Below, one piece after another: positions 50,399 to 59,338 of a stretch of DNA of 64,000 nucleotides. A program made the translations under genes and the position numbers. The stretch covers positions 434,001 to 498,000 of the forward strand of contig JAEYGZ010000039.1 of NCBI GenBank assembly GCA_023409535.1, read 5' to 3'. The notes under the pieces were generated by a model that was not told the origin of the DNA, did no database searches, and was given only the letters and a program-made list of their open reading frames with translations. Each line of letters starts with the position of its first letter. The first letter of the stretch is position 1. The stretch comes from Bacillota bacterium. GTDB lineage: Bacteria > Bacillota > Clostridia > Lachnospirales > Lachnospiraceae.

Positions 50399-50458
50399 AT
50401 GAGAACATCAATGAACACTATGTGCTATATGTGTGGTATGTGTTGCATGCCGGTATGA
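50399..50458 (+). CDS. Met/Cys-rich leader peptide of metNIQ
   Basis: A 19-codon frame, MRTSMNTMCYMCGMCCMPV, preceded by GAGGGAGGG five bases before the ATG. Met is at 1, 5, 8, 11, 14 and 17 and Cys at 9, 12, 15 and 16. A hairpin (AAAGAAG/CTTCTTT, about 50500-50520) and a terminator (50536-50571) lie between it and the methionine transporter genes. Stalling of ribosomes at Met or Cys codons could decide whether transcription continues, as in classical amino-acid attenuation. The codon content and the transporter downstream agree well. An alternative frame from ATG 50395 is only one base from the ribosome site. Confidence 0.7.
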   Translation: MRTSMNTMCYMCGMCCMPV

Positions 50459-50535
50459 CATATTTGCGGGATAGGTGAATGTGATGTTTTCATAGTGCAA
50501 AGAAGCGCTGATCTTCTTTCAGAATACATGGACAC

Positions 50536-50571
50536 AAAACAGGATGCTTATCTGGCAATCCTGTTTTTTTA
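50536..50571 (+). terminator. Leader terminator (attenuator) upstream of metN
   Basis: AAAACAGGAT pairs with ATCCTGTTTT around GCTTATCTGGCA, then TTTAA. It stands 72 bases ahead of the metN start, inside the leader, so it would act as an attenuator. Confidence 0.82.
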
Positions 50572-50642
50572 ATGGCTATAGTAGGTTCTCATTGTATAAA
50601 AACTAAATTGTCTGATTAATTATACTAATGGAGGTGCAGGGG

Positions 50643-51650
50643 TTGAGCAGTCAAAAACCTATAGTTGAACTGAAGGGACTCGGTAAGGTTTTTCAAAGTA
50701 AGAACAATTTTGTAAAGGCGTTGGAGGATATCAACCTGACGGTTTATGAAGGCGAAATCTTTGGAATCATCGGTCTCAGCGGTGCAGGGAAGAGTACGTT
50801 GGTTCGATGTATTAACTTCCTGGAGCGCCCGACAAGCGGTACCGTTATCTTTGACGGTAAGGATCTTGGAAAGCTTCAGGAAGGAGCACTTTTAAAAGCA
50901 AGACAATCCATGGGAATGATCTTTCAGCAGTTCAATCTGCTGATGCAGAGAAATGCGCTGCAGAATATATGCTTTCCGATGGAGATTGCAGGTGTACCAA
51001 AAAAGGATGCTGTTGCAAGAGCAAAGGAACTGCTGGAGATTGTAGGACTTTCAGATAAGGCAAAAGCATATCCGGCACAGCTGTCCGGAGGACAGAAACA
51101 GAGAGTTGCGATTGCGAGAGCGCTTGCCACAAATCCGAAGATTATTTTATGTGACGAGGCAACCAGTGCACTTGACCCCACGACCACCAGATCCATTCTT
51201 AACTTACTGAAAGAAATTAACCAAAAGCTTGGAATTACAGTGATCATTATTACCCATGAAATGAGCGTAATTGAAGAGATATGTCACAGAGTAGCCATCA
51301 TTGATCAAAGTCATATCGCTGAAATCGGAGAGGTTGAGGAGGTCTTTGTCAGACCGCAGTCTAAGATTGCAAGGCAGCTGGTATTCTCAGGAGATACCCA
51401 TATCGATAACTTTGTGGGAGAACATAAATGCCGGATTATCTTTGACGGAAGAACCTCTTTCGAACCGGTCATTGCCAATATGGTGCTGGAGTGTAAGACA
51501 CCGGTTAACATTCTCTTTGCAGATACCAAGGATATTGACGGAAAGGCTTTCGGACAGATGGTTATTCAGCTGCCGGAGGATGAGATCAGCCGCAGGAAGA
51601 TTATGAATTACTTAAATGTAAACCAAATTCCCCACGAGGAGGTAGTGTGA
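50643..51650 (+). CDS. metN: Methionine ABC transporter ATP-binding protein
   Basis: 335 residues. Walker A GLSGAGKSTLVRCI, Q-loop MIFQQFNLL, signature QLSGGQKQRVAIARAL, Walker B IILCDEATSALD and the H-loop in IIITHEMSVI are complete, and a C-terminal NIL/ACT-like domain (about 260-335) that senses intracellular methionine in MetN is present. The start is TTG 50643, six bases after GGAGGT; an in-frame ATG (50628) overlaps that site. metI starts four bases after its stop. Drives uptake of methionine with MetI and MetQ. Confidence 0.95.
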   Translation: MSSQKPIVELKGLGKVFQSKNNFVKALEDINLTVYEGEIFGIIGLSGAGKSTLVRCINFLERPTSGTVIFDGKDLGKLQEGALLKARQSMGMIFQQFNLLMQRNALQNICFPMEIAGVPKKDAVARAKELLEIVGLSDKAKAYPAQLSGGQKQRVAIARALATNPKIILCDEATSALDPTTTRSILNLLKEINQKLGITVIIITHEMSVIEEICHRVAIIDQSHIAEIGEVEEVFVRPQSKIARQLVFSGDTHIDNFVGEHKCRIIFDGRTSFEPVIANMVLECKTPVNILFADTKDIDGKAFGQMVIQLPEDEISRRKIMNYLNVNQIPHEEVV

Positions 51651-51654
51651 CAGT

Positions 51655-52314
51655 ATGTGGAATCAAGCGGATATTTTCATGTTTGGAAGAGGTATTCTTG
51701 AAACCTTATATATGACTTTCTTTTCTTCCTTTGTGGCTTATATCATCGGGTTACCTTTAGGTATTCTTCTGGTGGTGACTGATAAGGATGGAATTAAGCC
51801 AAGCCCGCGCATTAATCAAGTATTGGGAATTATCGTAAATCTCATTCGTTCCGTGCCCTTTGTAATTCTGCTGGTGGCTTTAATGTCGGCTACCAGGTTT
51901 ATCGTAGGAACGACATTGGGTCCTTCAGCGGTTCTGCCGTCCTTGATTATCGGCTCCGCTCCTTATATTGCAAGAGTCGTGGAATCATCACTGAAGGAAG
52001 TTGACAAAGGTGTAATTGAAGCAGCCCAGTCAATGGGAGCAACTCCGTTTCAGATTATTTATAAGGTACTCTTGCCGGAATCGAAGCCTTCCCTGGTTAT
52101 CGGAGGCGCGATCACAATAACAACAATTTTAGGATATACTGCCCTTGCCGGCTTTGTGGGCGGCGGCGGTCTCGGCGATATCGCAATCCGTTACGGTTAT
52201 TACCGTTATGAGACGGAGATGATGATGGTAGCGCTGATATTAATGGTTCTAATCGTGCAGGCAATTCAGGAAGTTGGCAACAGATGGAGCAGGCGCACGG
52301 ATAAAAGAATATAA
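51655..52314 (+). CDS. metI: Methionine ABC transporter permease
   Basis: 219 residues, five membrane segments, EAA loop VIEAAQSMGATPFQIIYKVL, and the N-terminal LETLYMTFFSSFVAYIIGLP and GFVGGGGLGDIAIRYGYYRY segments typical of MetI. GGAGGTAGTG lies before the ATG inside the metN end. Forms the transmembrane channel with two MetN subunits. Confidence 0.95.
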   Translation: MWNQADIFMFGRGILETLYMTFFSSFVAYIIGLPLGILLVVTDKDGIKPSPRINQVLGIIVNLIRSVPFVILLVALMSATRFIVGTTLGPSAVLPSLIIGSAPYIARVVESSLKEVDKGVIEAAQSMGATPFQIIYKVLLPESKPSLVIGGAITITTILGYTALAGFVGGGGLGDIAIRYGYYRYETEMMMVALILMVLIVQAIQEVGNRWSRRTDKRI

Positions 52315-52338
52315 TTAAATTTTAGGGAGGATTTATTT

Positions 52339-53151
52339 ATGAAAAAGTTTACAGTGGCAGTATTAGTACTTACCTTAGTGGTTGCGGCATTAACCGGATG
52401 CGGCAAGAAAAGCGGCTTCGATAAGGAAATCGTCGTTGGTGCAAGTACAACACCTCATGCACAGATTCTTGAAGTAGCGAGAGCGGCAATTGAGGCAGAA
52501 GGTTATACACTTAAGATTGTAGATTACACGGACTATGTTCAGCCTAATGTGGCGCTGAATGCAGGCGATCTGGACGCAAACTACTTCCAGCATGTACCTT
52601 ATATGGAGCAGTTCAACGATGAAAATAAGGGTGACCTGGTTTCAGCCGGAGTGATCCACTATGAGCCTTTTGGGGTATATCCCGGCAAGACAGCAAGCTT
52701 TGATGCATTGCAGGACGGAGCAAAGATTGCAGTTCCTAACGATGTAACCAACGAAGCAAGGGCACTTCTGTTACTTGAAGCAAACGGTCTGATCAAATTA
52801 ACCGAGAATGTCGGCTTAGAGGCAACCAAGAATGACATTATTGAGAATTCTAAAAATCTCGACATCGTGGAGATCGAGGCAGCTCAGATTCCCCGTTCCT
52901 TACAGGATGTTGATCTGGCGGTTATCAACGGTAACTATGCAATCGAAGCAGGATTAAGTGTCGGTAAGGATGCAATTGCAACTGAGGATAAGGATTCCGT
53001 GGCTGCAGATACCTTTGGAAATATCATTGCAGTAAAGAAAGGCAATGAAGACAGAGAAGATATTAAGGTTCTTGTGAAGGCATTACAGAGCGATGCGGTA
53101 AAACAGTTTATCAACGATACTTATGACGGAGCTGTTGTTCCGAAGTTCTAA
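52339..53151 (+). CDS. metQ: Methionine-binding lipoprotein
   Basis: 270 residues of the NlpA/MetQ family. Lipobox ALTGC at about residue 21; IVVGASTTPHAQILEVARAA, DYTDYVQPNVALNAGDLDAN, YFQHVPYMEQFN and YPGKTASFDALQDGAKIAVP, then NDVTNEARALLLLE are hallmarks. It captures methionine (or a related compound) outside the cell and delivers it to MetNI. GGGAGG lies before the ATG. A terminator follows. Last gene of metNIQ. Confidence 0.95.
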   Translation: MKKFTVAVLVLTLVVAALTGCGKKSGFDKEIVVGASTTPHAQILEVARAAIEAEGYTLKIVDYTDYVQPNVALNAGDLDANYFQHVPYMEQFNDENKGDLVSAGVIHYEPFGVYPGKTASFDALQDGAKIAVPNDVTNEARALLLLEANGLIKLTENVGLEATKNDIIENSKNLDIVEIEAAQIPRSLQDVDLAVINGNYAIEAGLSVGKDAIATEDKDSVAADTFGNIIAVKKGNEDREDIKVLVKALQSDAVKQFINDTYDGAVVPKF

Positions 53152-53168
53152 TAAAATGAATGATAAGA

Positions 53169-53200
53169 GGGGCGTGACCGCAGGTTACGCTCCTTGTTTG
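53169..53200 (+). terminator. Rho-independent terminator of metNIQ
   Basis: GGGGCGTGACC pairs with GGTTACGCTCC (wobble pairs included) around GCA, then TTGTTTGTTG. Confidence 0.75.
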
Positions 53201-53390
53201 TTGTGCCGCACAAAGCAAGTGCAATTTTATCGGTTCAGCCGGTTAATCGTCGATAATTTATATACAATTCGTACATTTGGAAACGATTTTCAGCCCTGAG
53301 GTCTATGCAACTTGTTGCAGATCGTGCGGTTACGTGCTACTATATAGTCAGGGTAAGTGTTGTAACATGTTTTGGCAGGGGGGAGACCGG

Positions 53391-54515
53391 ATGAGACGAT
53401 TACTGATTTATAAACGAATCTATTGCATACTTCTTTTGCCGATTTCCCTCCTGCTGATTCTTCTTGCGAAAAAAAACAGCTTTTTTGCGGAGCATATTTA
53501 TGCCAAGCATATCTATAAATGGATCTCCCAGATTGTTTCTGCGATTTCGGGTATTTTCCCCTTTTCTCTTGCAGAGGTGTTAATCATTGTCCTTCCGGTA
53601 TTGCTGATTGTGTTGCTTATCCGCTATATCATCCTGATCATCTTCGATAAAGGTAAACGGAAAGAGCGTCTGATCAGAGGTATCGTCAATGTGCTTTGCG
53701 CGGGAAGTATTGCTCTGTTTATATTTACATTACTGGGAGGGCTCAATTATTACCGTTATCCCTTCAGTGCTTATTCTAATCTGGAGATCACCGAATCAAG
53801 CATCGATGAGTTATACGCCCTTACTTACAGCTTGGCTATGGACGCCGATCAGCTGCGGGAGCAGGTGAAAAGCACCGATGCAGATGGAGTGTTTCAGCTG
53901 TCGGAGAGCAACACCGAGCTTGCGAAGATGGCTGTTAAGGCTTATGATGCATTGTCGCAGGAATATCCAATCTTAAAAGGGCATTATGCAAAGCCGAAGC
54001 CAATTCTCTTATCCAAGCTGATGTCCCGGACAGAGATTACCGGTATCTTTATGCCATTTACCATGGAGGCAAATGTGAATGTAGATGTTCCGGATTATTC
54101 CATACCGGCGACCATGCTCCATGAACTTGCGCACCTGCGTGGGTTTATGAGAGAGGATGAGGCAAATTTTCTGGCATATCTGGCCGGTATGAAATCAGAT
54201 CAGATTGATTTCAGGTACAGCAGTACGATGCTGGCGCTCATCACCTCAGGCAACGCTTTATATGATAAGGATCCGGATCTATATTTTGAAATCAGGGATC
54301 AGTATTCGGAGGGCGTACTGAAGGATATCCGGGCGAACTCCGCTTACTGGCAGCAGTATGAGGACACGGCGGTAAGCGCCTTCTCCAATAAAGTCAATGA
54401 TACGTATCTGAAAGCAAATGCACAGACCGATGGGGTACAAAGCTACGGCAGAATGCTTGACCTGCTTCTTGCAAAGTATCGCAGGGATCATGAAGATACG
54501 ACAATAACCCCGTAA
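53391..54515 (+). CDS. DUF3810 family membrane protein with HExxH-type site
   Basis: 374 residues. Three membrane segments in the first 125 (YCILLLPISLLLILLA; LAEVLIIVLPVLLIVLLIRY; AGSIALFIFTLLGG) and a soluble part containing ATMLHELAHLRGFMREDEAN, a zinc-metalloprotease-like His-Glu-x-x-His with downstream Glu, as in DUF3810. Substrate unknown. The start is ATG 53391 with GGGGGGAGA upstream; the frame opens 114 bases earlier without a site. Single gene closed by a terminator. Confidence 0.85.
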   Translation: MRRLLIYKRIYCILLLPISLLLILLAKKNSFFAEHIYAKHIYKWISQIVSAISGIFPFSLAEVLIIVLPVLLIVLLIRYIILIIFDKGKRKERLIRGIVNVLCAGSIALFIFTLLGGLNYYRYPFSAYSNLEITESSIDELYALTYSLAMDADQLREQVKSTDADGVFQLSESNTELAKMAVKAYDALSQEYPILKGHYAKPKPILLSKLMSRTEITGIFMPFTMEANVNVDVPDYSIPATMLHELAHLRGFMREDEANFLAYLAGMKSDQIDFRYSSTMLALITSGNALYDKDPDLYFEIRDQYSEGVLKDIRANSAYWQQYEDTAVSAFSNKVNDTYLKANAQTDGVQSYGRMLDLLLAKYRRDHEDTTITP

Positions 54516-54541
54516 ATACACTAGAATAGCAGTTTATACCA

Positions 54542-54577
54542 TCAACTCCCGGGAATATCAGGGGGTTGATTTTTTAA
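54542..54577 (+). terminator. Rho-independent terminator
   Basis: ATCAACTCCC pairs with GGGGGTTGAT (one G-U) around GGGAATATCA, followed by TTTTTT. Confidence 0.85.
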
Positions 54578-54648
54578 TTATTTATGTTACACTTATTAAG
54601 TAAAAATTAACAAAATTTACCATATACGTAATATTTAAGGAGTCTAGT

Positions 54649-55386
54649 ATGACCTTGTTAAAGAAGCTATGGATTTCTTTTATCGCAGCCTCCTTATTGC
54701 TCTTAATGCCTGGCGGAACACCGGCATTTGCTTCGGAAACAGATACGGATGCACTGGTTATCGATGGGGGTACCACGGATGATACTATGGATCTGCTCCT
54801 TCAGGAGGGTTATTATCTGGATGAACAGGGTCAGCTTTGCTATGAGGAATCCGCATCTGAGGTTGAGGAAAGCGGGACTGAAGATACTGCGCCTGAGGAT
54901 AACGATACGGTGGAGGAGCAGGAAGATACACCGGATTATTCCGAAGAAGATCTGAGGCTGTTATCCTGCGTGGTTTATTCTGAAGCAGGAAATCAAAGCT
55001 ATGACGGTATGCTGGCAGTAGCCAACGTTGTACTGAACAGGGTTAAAAGCGATGTTTATTCTCATGTCAATACCATTAAGGAAGTTATTTATGATAAGAA
55101 ATGGACGGTTCAATTCGCAGTAACCATTAAGAATAAAAAAACAGGTCTCAGCAGGATGGATCAGGCATTAAAGCTGTATGATACCCGTAACTATACCGGT
55201 TCTAATCCAAAGGCGCAGGAAAATGCCATGAATAAGGCAATCAAAGCAGCCAAAGCCGCACTGGGAGGCAAAAATAATATCGGTCATTACCTGTGCTTTC
55301 AAAATAAGCGAAGCGCAAGCCGTATCAAGAAAAAATATTCGGATGTAAAAATTCTGGGAGATCATATTTTCTATCGAATTGAATAA
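54649..55386 (+). CDS. SleB-type cell-wall hydrolase (Hydrolase_2 domain), secreted
   Basis: 245 residues: signal peptide (KLWISFIAASLLLLMPGGTP, cleavage after AFA), an acidic Glu/Asp-rich linker (about 65-103), then a Hydrolase_2 domain: LLSCVVYSEAGNQSYDGMLA with the catalytic-type Glu, VANVVLNRVKSDVY, IKEVIYDKKWTVQFAVTI, GGKNNIGHYLCFQNKR and ILGDHIFYRI. These are lytic transglycosylase-like enzymes of the SleB/CwlJ group acting on spore cortex or wall peptidoglycan. AAGGAGT lies before the ATG. The acidic linker and lack of a PG-binding domain differ from SleB proper. Confidence 0.88.
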   Translation: MTLLKKLWISFIAASLLLLMPGGTPAFASETDTDALVIDGGTTDDTMDLLLQEGYYLDEQGQLCYEESASEVEESGTEDTAPEDNDTVEEQEDTPDYSEEDLRLLSCVVYSEAGNQSYDGMLAVANVVLNRVKSDVYSHVNTIKEVIYDKKWTVQFAVTIKNKKTGLSRMDQALKLYDTRNYTGSNPKAQENAMNKAIKAAKAALGGKNNIGHYLCFQNKRSASRIKKKYSDVKILGDHIFYRIE

Positions 55387-55412
55387 ATAGCAGGGCATAG
55401 ATCCTATACCGT

Positions 55413-55450
55413 AAGGATTCACTTATGATAGGAAATGTGTCCTTTTTTTA
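55413..55450 (+). terminator. Rho-independent terminator
   Basis: AAGGATTCAC pairs with GTGTCCTT (two-base bulge), followed by TTTTTTT. Confidence 0.65.
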
Positions 55451-55510
55451 ATTGGTGCTTTTAAGTTATAAGCAGTTGTGGTATTATATAGCATATATGT
55501 ACATTAATAA

Positions 55511-55554
55511 GGTAATTCTAGAATTACCTGCATAGCCTGAAGGGGGCTTTCAGG
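55511..55554 (+). promoter_or_regulatory. Two stem-loops in the glnS leader
   Basis: GGTAATTCTAGAATTACC (55511-55528) is a perfect palindrome, and CCTGAA-GGGGGC-TTTCAGG (55536-55554) forms a second stem shortly before the glnS ribosome site. There is no T-run and no T-box or riboswitch core that I recognise, so any regulation would act on translation or mRNA stability, or the first palindrome may be a DNA operator. Confidence 0.4.
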
Positions 55555-55588
55555 TGGCGGAGATTTTAGTGGCGGAATGGAGATTTTT

Positions 55589-57292
55589 ATGGCAAATATG
55601 GACAATATAGAGGGCATGAATACGGAAGCCTCAGAGAAAGAGATTGTTTCTAAAAATTTTATCGAGATGATTATTGATAAGGATCTGGAGGAAGGTACGG
55701 TAAAAAATATCATAACCAGATTTCCCCCGGAACCCAACGGATATCTGCATATCGGGCATGCAAAATCAATTCTTTTAAATTATGGCTTGGCTAAGAAATA
55801 TGGCGGTAAATTTAATCTTCGTTTTGACGATACCAATCCCACCAAGGAAAAGACAGAATTCGTAGATTCAATTATAGAGGATGTAAAATGGATCGGTGGT
55901 GACTTCGAGGACCGCCTGTTTTTTGCATCCGATTATTTTGACCAGATGTATGAAGGGGCAGTTAAGCTTATTAAGAAGGGCAAGGCCTTCGTTTGCGATC
56001 TGACGGCAGAGGAGATCAGGGAATACCGCGGTACCTTAACTGAGCCCGGTAAGAACAGTCCCTATCGTGACCGCAGCATAGAAGAGAATCTGCAGATGTT
56101 TGAAGCTATGAAAGCAGGCAAATATCCGGATGGTTCCAAGGTGCTTCGTGCCAGGATTGATATGGCATCCCCCAATATTAACATGAGAGATCCGGTAATC
56201 TACCGTGTTGCGAGGATTTCACATCATAATACAGGCGACAAATGGTGCATTTATCCGATGTACGATTTTGCACACCCAATTGAGGATGCGATTGAAAATG
56301 TAACCCATTCCATCTGTACCCTGGAATTTGAGGATCATCGTCCTTTGTATGACTGGGTAGTAAGAGAACTGGAATATGAGAATCCGCCGAAGCAGATTGA
56401 ATTTGCCAAGATGTATCTGACCAATGTAATTACCGGAAAGAGATATATTAAGAAATTAGTTGAGGATGGTATCGTAGACGGATGGGATGATCCGAGACTG
56501 GTTTCCATCAGTGCCCTCAGAAGAAGGGGCTTTACACCGGAATCCATCCAGATGTTCATGGAGCTGTGCGGTGTATCCAAGAGCCATAGCTCAGTGGACT
56601 ATGCGATGCTGGAATATTGTATCCGTGAGGACCTGAAGCTGAAGAGACCCAGAATTATGGCAGTGCTTGATCCTGTCAAGCTTGTGATAACCAATTACCC
56701 GGAAGGGCAGGTCGAGTATCTGGAGGCGCCCAATAATCAGGAGAACGAGGCAATGGGTACTCGTCAGGTACCCTTTGGCAGAGAGCTCTATATTGAGCGT
56801 GAGGACTTCATGATCGAACCGCCGAAGAAATATTTCAGATTGTTCCCGGGCAATGAGGTTCGCTTAATGAATGCATACTTTGTAACCTGTACGGATTATG
56901 TAACCGATGAGAACGGGACTGTTACCGAGGTTCATTGTACCTATGATCCCGAGACCAAGAGCGGCTCCGGCTTTAATGCCCGGAAAGTGAAAGGAACCAT
57001 TCACTGGGTTGCCGCTGAGACTGCTGTGAAGGCAGAGGTTCGTTTATATGAGAACATCGTGGATGAAGAGAAGGGTGTCTATAATGAGGATGGCAGCTTA
57101 AATCTGAATCCGAATTCTATTACCGTATTGAAGGAATGCTATATCGAGCCGGGCATTGGCGGAGCAAAGGCTCCCGACAGCTTCCAGTTCTTAAGACAGG
57201 GCTTCTTCTGTCTGGATTGTAAGGATTCTACGCCGGAGAGTCCGGTATTTAACCGTATTGTATCCTTAAAGAGCTCCTATAAGCCCGAGTAA
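55589..57292 (+). CDS. glnS: Glutaminyl-tRNA synthetase
   Basis: 567 residues, class I. The HIGH motif is seen in FPPEPNGYLHIGHAKSILLN and the KMSKS-like motif in CGVSKSHSSVDYAMLE (VSKS). DDTNPTKEKTEFVDSIIEDV, YPMYDFAHPIEDAIENVTHS and the C-terminal anticodon-binding beta-barrels (RLMNAYFVTCTDYVTDENG) identify GlnRS and not GluRS. It charges tRNA-Gln directly. The start is ATG 55589, six bases after GGAG; the frame's earlier ATG (55577) overlaps it. Presence of GlnRS is found in some but not all Firmicutes, most of which use GatCAB. Confidence 0.95.
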   Translation: MANMDNIEGMNTEASEKEIVSKNFIEMIIDKDLEEGTVKNIITRFPPEPNGYLHIGHAKSILLNYGLAKKYGGKFNLRFDDTNPTKEKTEFVDSIIEDVKWIGGDFEDRLFFASDYFDQMYEGAVKLIKKGKAFVCDLTAEEIREYRGTLTEPGKNSPYRDRSIEENLQMFEAMKAGKYPDGSKVLRARIDMASPNINMRDPVIYRVARISHHNTGDKWCIYPMYDFAHPIEDAIENVTHSICTLEFEDHRPLYDWVVRELEYENPPKQIEFAKMYLTNVITGKRYIKKLVEDGIVDGWDDPRLVSISALRRRGFTPESIQMFMELCGVSKSHSSVDYAMLEYCIREDLKLKRPRIMAVLDPVKLVITNYPEGQVEYLEAPNNQENEAMGTRQVPFGRELYIEREDFMIEPPKKYFRLFPGNEVRLMNAYFVTCTDYVTDENGTVTEVHCTYDPETKSGSGFNARKVKGTIHWVAAETAVKAEVRLYENIVDEEKGVYNEDGSLNLNPNSITVLKECYIEPGIGGAKAPDSFQFLRQGFFCLDCKDSTPESPVFNRIVSLKSSYKPE

Positions 57293-57384
57293 TTGGAGGA
57301 CTGTTAATCTGTTACCTGTAGATAAGACTAGAAAGTACCGTTGTGGCAGAAAAGACACAACACGTTTTGAATGGAGGAAAGTAC

Positions 57385-58230
57385 ATGGCTAATTTGTTTT
57401 CTGGATTAGAAGCCCTTGGGCTTGGTAACCTGTCCGAAATGAATATCTATGAAGAGAAGCAAAAAGACACCGCAAGCAAAGCTGAACATGACGATAAACC
57501 CGTATTTTCAGAGGAAGAGAATATCTTTGATAAAACCTATACCTGCCCGGTATGTGACAAACAATTTAAATCTAAGATGGTAAAATCGGGTAAGGTAAAG
57601 CTTTTAAATCTTGATTCTGATCTGCGTCCCATCTATCAGTACATGGATCCGTTAAAATATGATGCGGTGATGTGTCCTCATTGCGGATTTGCTTCCTTAA
57701 ACCGTTTCTTTAAGAATATAACCGGAACTCAGGCACAGCTGATTAGGAAGAATATCTCTGCGACTTTTAAGGGTACCAAGGAGACGGAGGGCGTCTTTAC
57801 GTATGATGACGCACTGACAAGACATAAGCTTGCTTTGGTTAATTCAATCGTAAAGAAATCCAAGGTATCGGAACGTGCCTATACCTGTTTAAAAACTGCC
57901 TGGATATTAAGAGGTAAAGCAGAGGCCCTGCCGAAGGATACATCGAATTATCAGAAGCTGATGAAGGAAATGGAAGCGGAGGAACTGGATTTCTTAGAAA
58001 AGTCTTATGTGGGATTTGATGAGGCCTTCAGTAAGGAAGAATTCCCGATGTGCGGTATGGATGAAAGCACGATGACGCTTCTCATGGCTGAATTATCAAG
58101 AAGAATCGGCAGATATGAAGAATGCGGCAGATGGATTTCAAGGGTTCTCATTTCTAAGGAGGCCAGTGAGCGTATTAAAGAAAAAGCAAGAGACATTAAG
58201 GAGCTGCTGAAGGATAGTAAGGCTGAGTAA
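57385..58230 (+). CDS. DUF2225 family protein
   Basis: 281 residues. The DUF2225 zinc-ribbon-like features are clear: YTCPVCDKQFKSKMVKSGKV, then YDAVMCPHCGFASLNRFFKN (two CPxC pairs). A helical TPR-like C-terminal part follows (ELSRRIGRYEECGRWISRVL). GGAGG lies seven bases before ATG 57385; the frame opens 42 bases earlier without a site. Function unknown. The DUF6062 gene follows 40 bases later, so they form an operon of two Cys-rich cytoplasmic proteins. Confidence 0.85.
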   Translation: MANLFSGLEALGLGNLSEMNIYEEKQKDTASKAEHDDKPVFSEEENIFDKTYTCPVCDKQFKSKMVKSGKVKLLNLDSDLRPIYQYMDPLKYDAVMCPHCGFASLNRFFKNITGTQAQLIRKNISATFKGTKETEGVFTYDDALTRHKLALVNSIVKKSKVSERAYTCLKTAWILRGKAEALPKDTSNYQKLMKEMEAEELDFLEKSYVGFDEAFSKEEFPMCGMDESTMTLLMAELSRRIGRYEECGRWISRVLISKEASERIKEKARDIKELLKDSKAE

Positions 58231-58270
58231 TGTGAATTATTGTATTATGAGATAAAGGCAGGAAATCGGT

Positions 58271-58984
58271 ATGAAGGAAAAATTATATACCATTCCGGTA
58301 AATGAAGCATTTGAAGCAGATACGGAATGTCCGCTCTGTACCATGCGTAAAAAGCTGGAGACAGATGCAATCGAATTTACCATGGGTCCCAGCTATATGG
58401 AGGATGATATCAGAGAGGCAACCTCGCGGCTGGGATTTTGTGAGAAGCATCTGGAGCAGCTGTATAAGCACCAGAACAGGCTTGGCCTGGCACTGATCCT
58501 CAAAACCCACATGGATAAGCTGGCAGCGGACATAGAGAAGTATTCCTCATCAGGAAAAGCAGCGGGCTCCTCATTATTTCGTAAAAAGACAGAAACTCCC
58601 GCTGTGGTAAATCACATCGGTGAGCTGGAGAAGACCTGCTTTGTCTGCGATAAGATTGACGGTACCTTTGAGCGATATGTTGCGACGATTTTCTATCTTT
58701 ATCATACGGAAGAGGCATTTCGCATAAAGCTTAAAAGCTCCAAAGGCTTTTGTACCGGTCATTATAAGAGCTTGTACGAGGCTGCCCCAATGCATTTGCG
58801 GGGGGAAGAGCTGGAGGGCTTCTTAAAGCTTTTAAATGAGCTGTATTTAGAAAATATGAAGCGCGTCAGGGACGATCTGGAATGGTTTATCAATAAATTT
58901 GATTACCGCTATGCGGATGAACCTTGGAAGAATGCGAAGGATGCATTGCCCAGATCCATGCAGAAGACAAATAGTATACTCTAA
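58271..58984 (+). CDS. DUF6062 family protein
   Basis: 237 residues with repeated Cys motifs: ECPLCTMRKKLE near 20, GFCEKHLEQLY near 56, CFVCDKIDGTFERYVATIFY near 123 and GFCTGHYKSLY near 157. The pattern CPLC...GFCxxH occurs twice, so the protein looks like an internal duplication, each half with Cys and His ligands for a metal. Described from Lachnospiraceae as DUF6062; no known function. GGAAATCGGT precedes the ATG. Terminator follows at once. Confidence 0.8.
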   Translation: MKEKLYTIPVNEAFEADTECPLCTMRKKLETDAIEFTMGPSYMEDDIREATSRLGFCEKHLEQLYKHQNRLGLALILKTHMDKLAADIEKYSSSGKAAGSSLFRKKTETPAVVNHIGELEKTCFVCDKIDGTFERYVATIFYLYHTEEAFRIKLKSSKGFCTGHYKSLYEAAPMHLRGEELEGFLKLLNELYLENMKRVRDDLEWFINKFDYRYADEPWKNAKDALPRSMQKTNSIL

Positions 58985-58985
58985 G

Positions 58986-59015
58986 AGTTATTACCGAGGT
59001 GTAATAACTTTTTTT
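58986..59015 (+). terminator. Rho-independent terminator after the DUF2225-DUF6062 operon
   Basis: AGTTATTAC, loop CGAGGT, GTAATAACT (perfect 9-bp stem), then TTTTTTG. The rest of 59016-59209 shows no gene. Confidence 0.88.
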
Positions 59016-59209
59016 GCCCCGCATCCGGATGGGTGCAACTCAGAATGAGTCTGACCAGAATAAGTGCTGGCTAATATAGTGCTGCCCGGCATGGGCATGA
59101 TCGTCGGCAGGTTTCCGGATAAAATTTAGAAAAAATGAGATATTTAAAGAATACAGGAGCATTTACGAGAAATTAATAAATTTGCGTTCGTTTCTTCGCG
59201 AAAATGAGC

Positions 59210-59238
59210 TTGCACTTTAAAAGCAAATTTACTAATAT
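59210..59238 (+). promoter_or_regulatory. Promoter of groESL
   Basis: TTGCAC (59210-59215), 17-base spacer, TAATAT (59233-59238). The predicted start point falls at about 59245, so the CIRCE operator covers the first transcribed bases. Confidence 0.7.
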
Positions 59239-59248
59239 ATAAAGCAGG

Positions 59249-59275
59249 TTAGCACTCGACAACATGGAGTGCTAA
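59249..59275 (+). promoter_or_regulatory. CIRCE operator (HrcA binding site)
   Basis: TTAGCACTC-N9-GAGTGCTAA, the exact consensus inverted repeat with nine-base spacer. HrcA, kept active by GroEL, represses the heat-shock operon through it. hrcA itself is not in the window. Confidence 0.97.
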
Positions 59276-59338
59276 TAATCTCAAAAGTAATGAAACATAA
59301 AGCATTACGGAATAAAATATTGAAGGAGGAATTACGAA

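Noticed and set aside
50395..50478. Alternative 27-codon frame in the metN leader starting at ATG 50395
   Set aside because: Its ATG is only one base from the ribosome site, and its product has no amino-acid bias, whereas the frame at 50399 is correctly spaced and Met/Cys-rich. It is not fully excluded.
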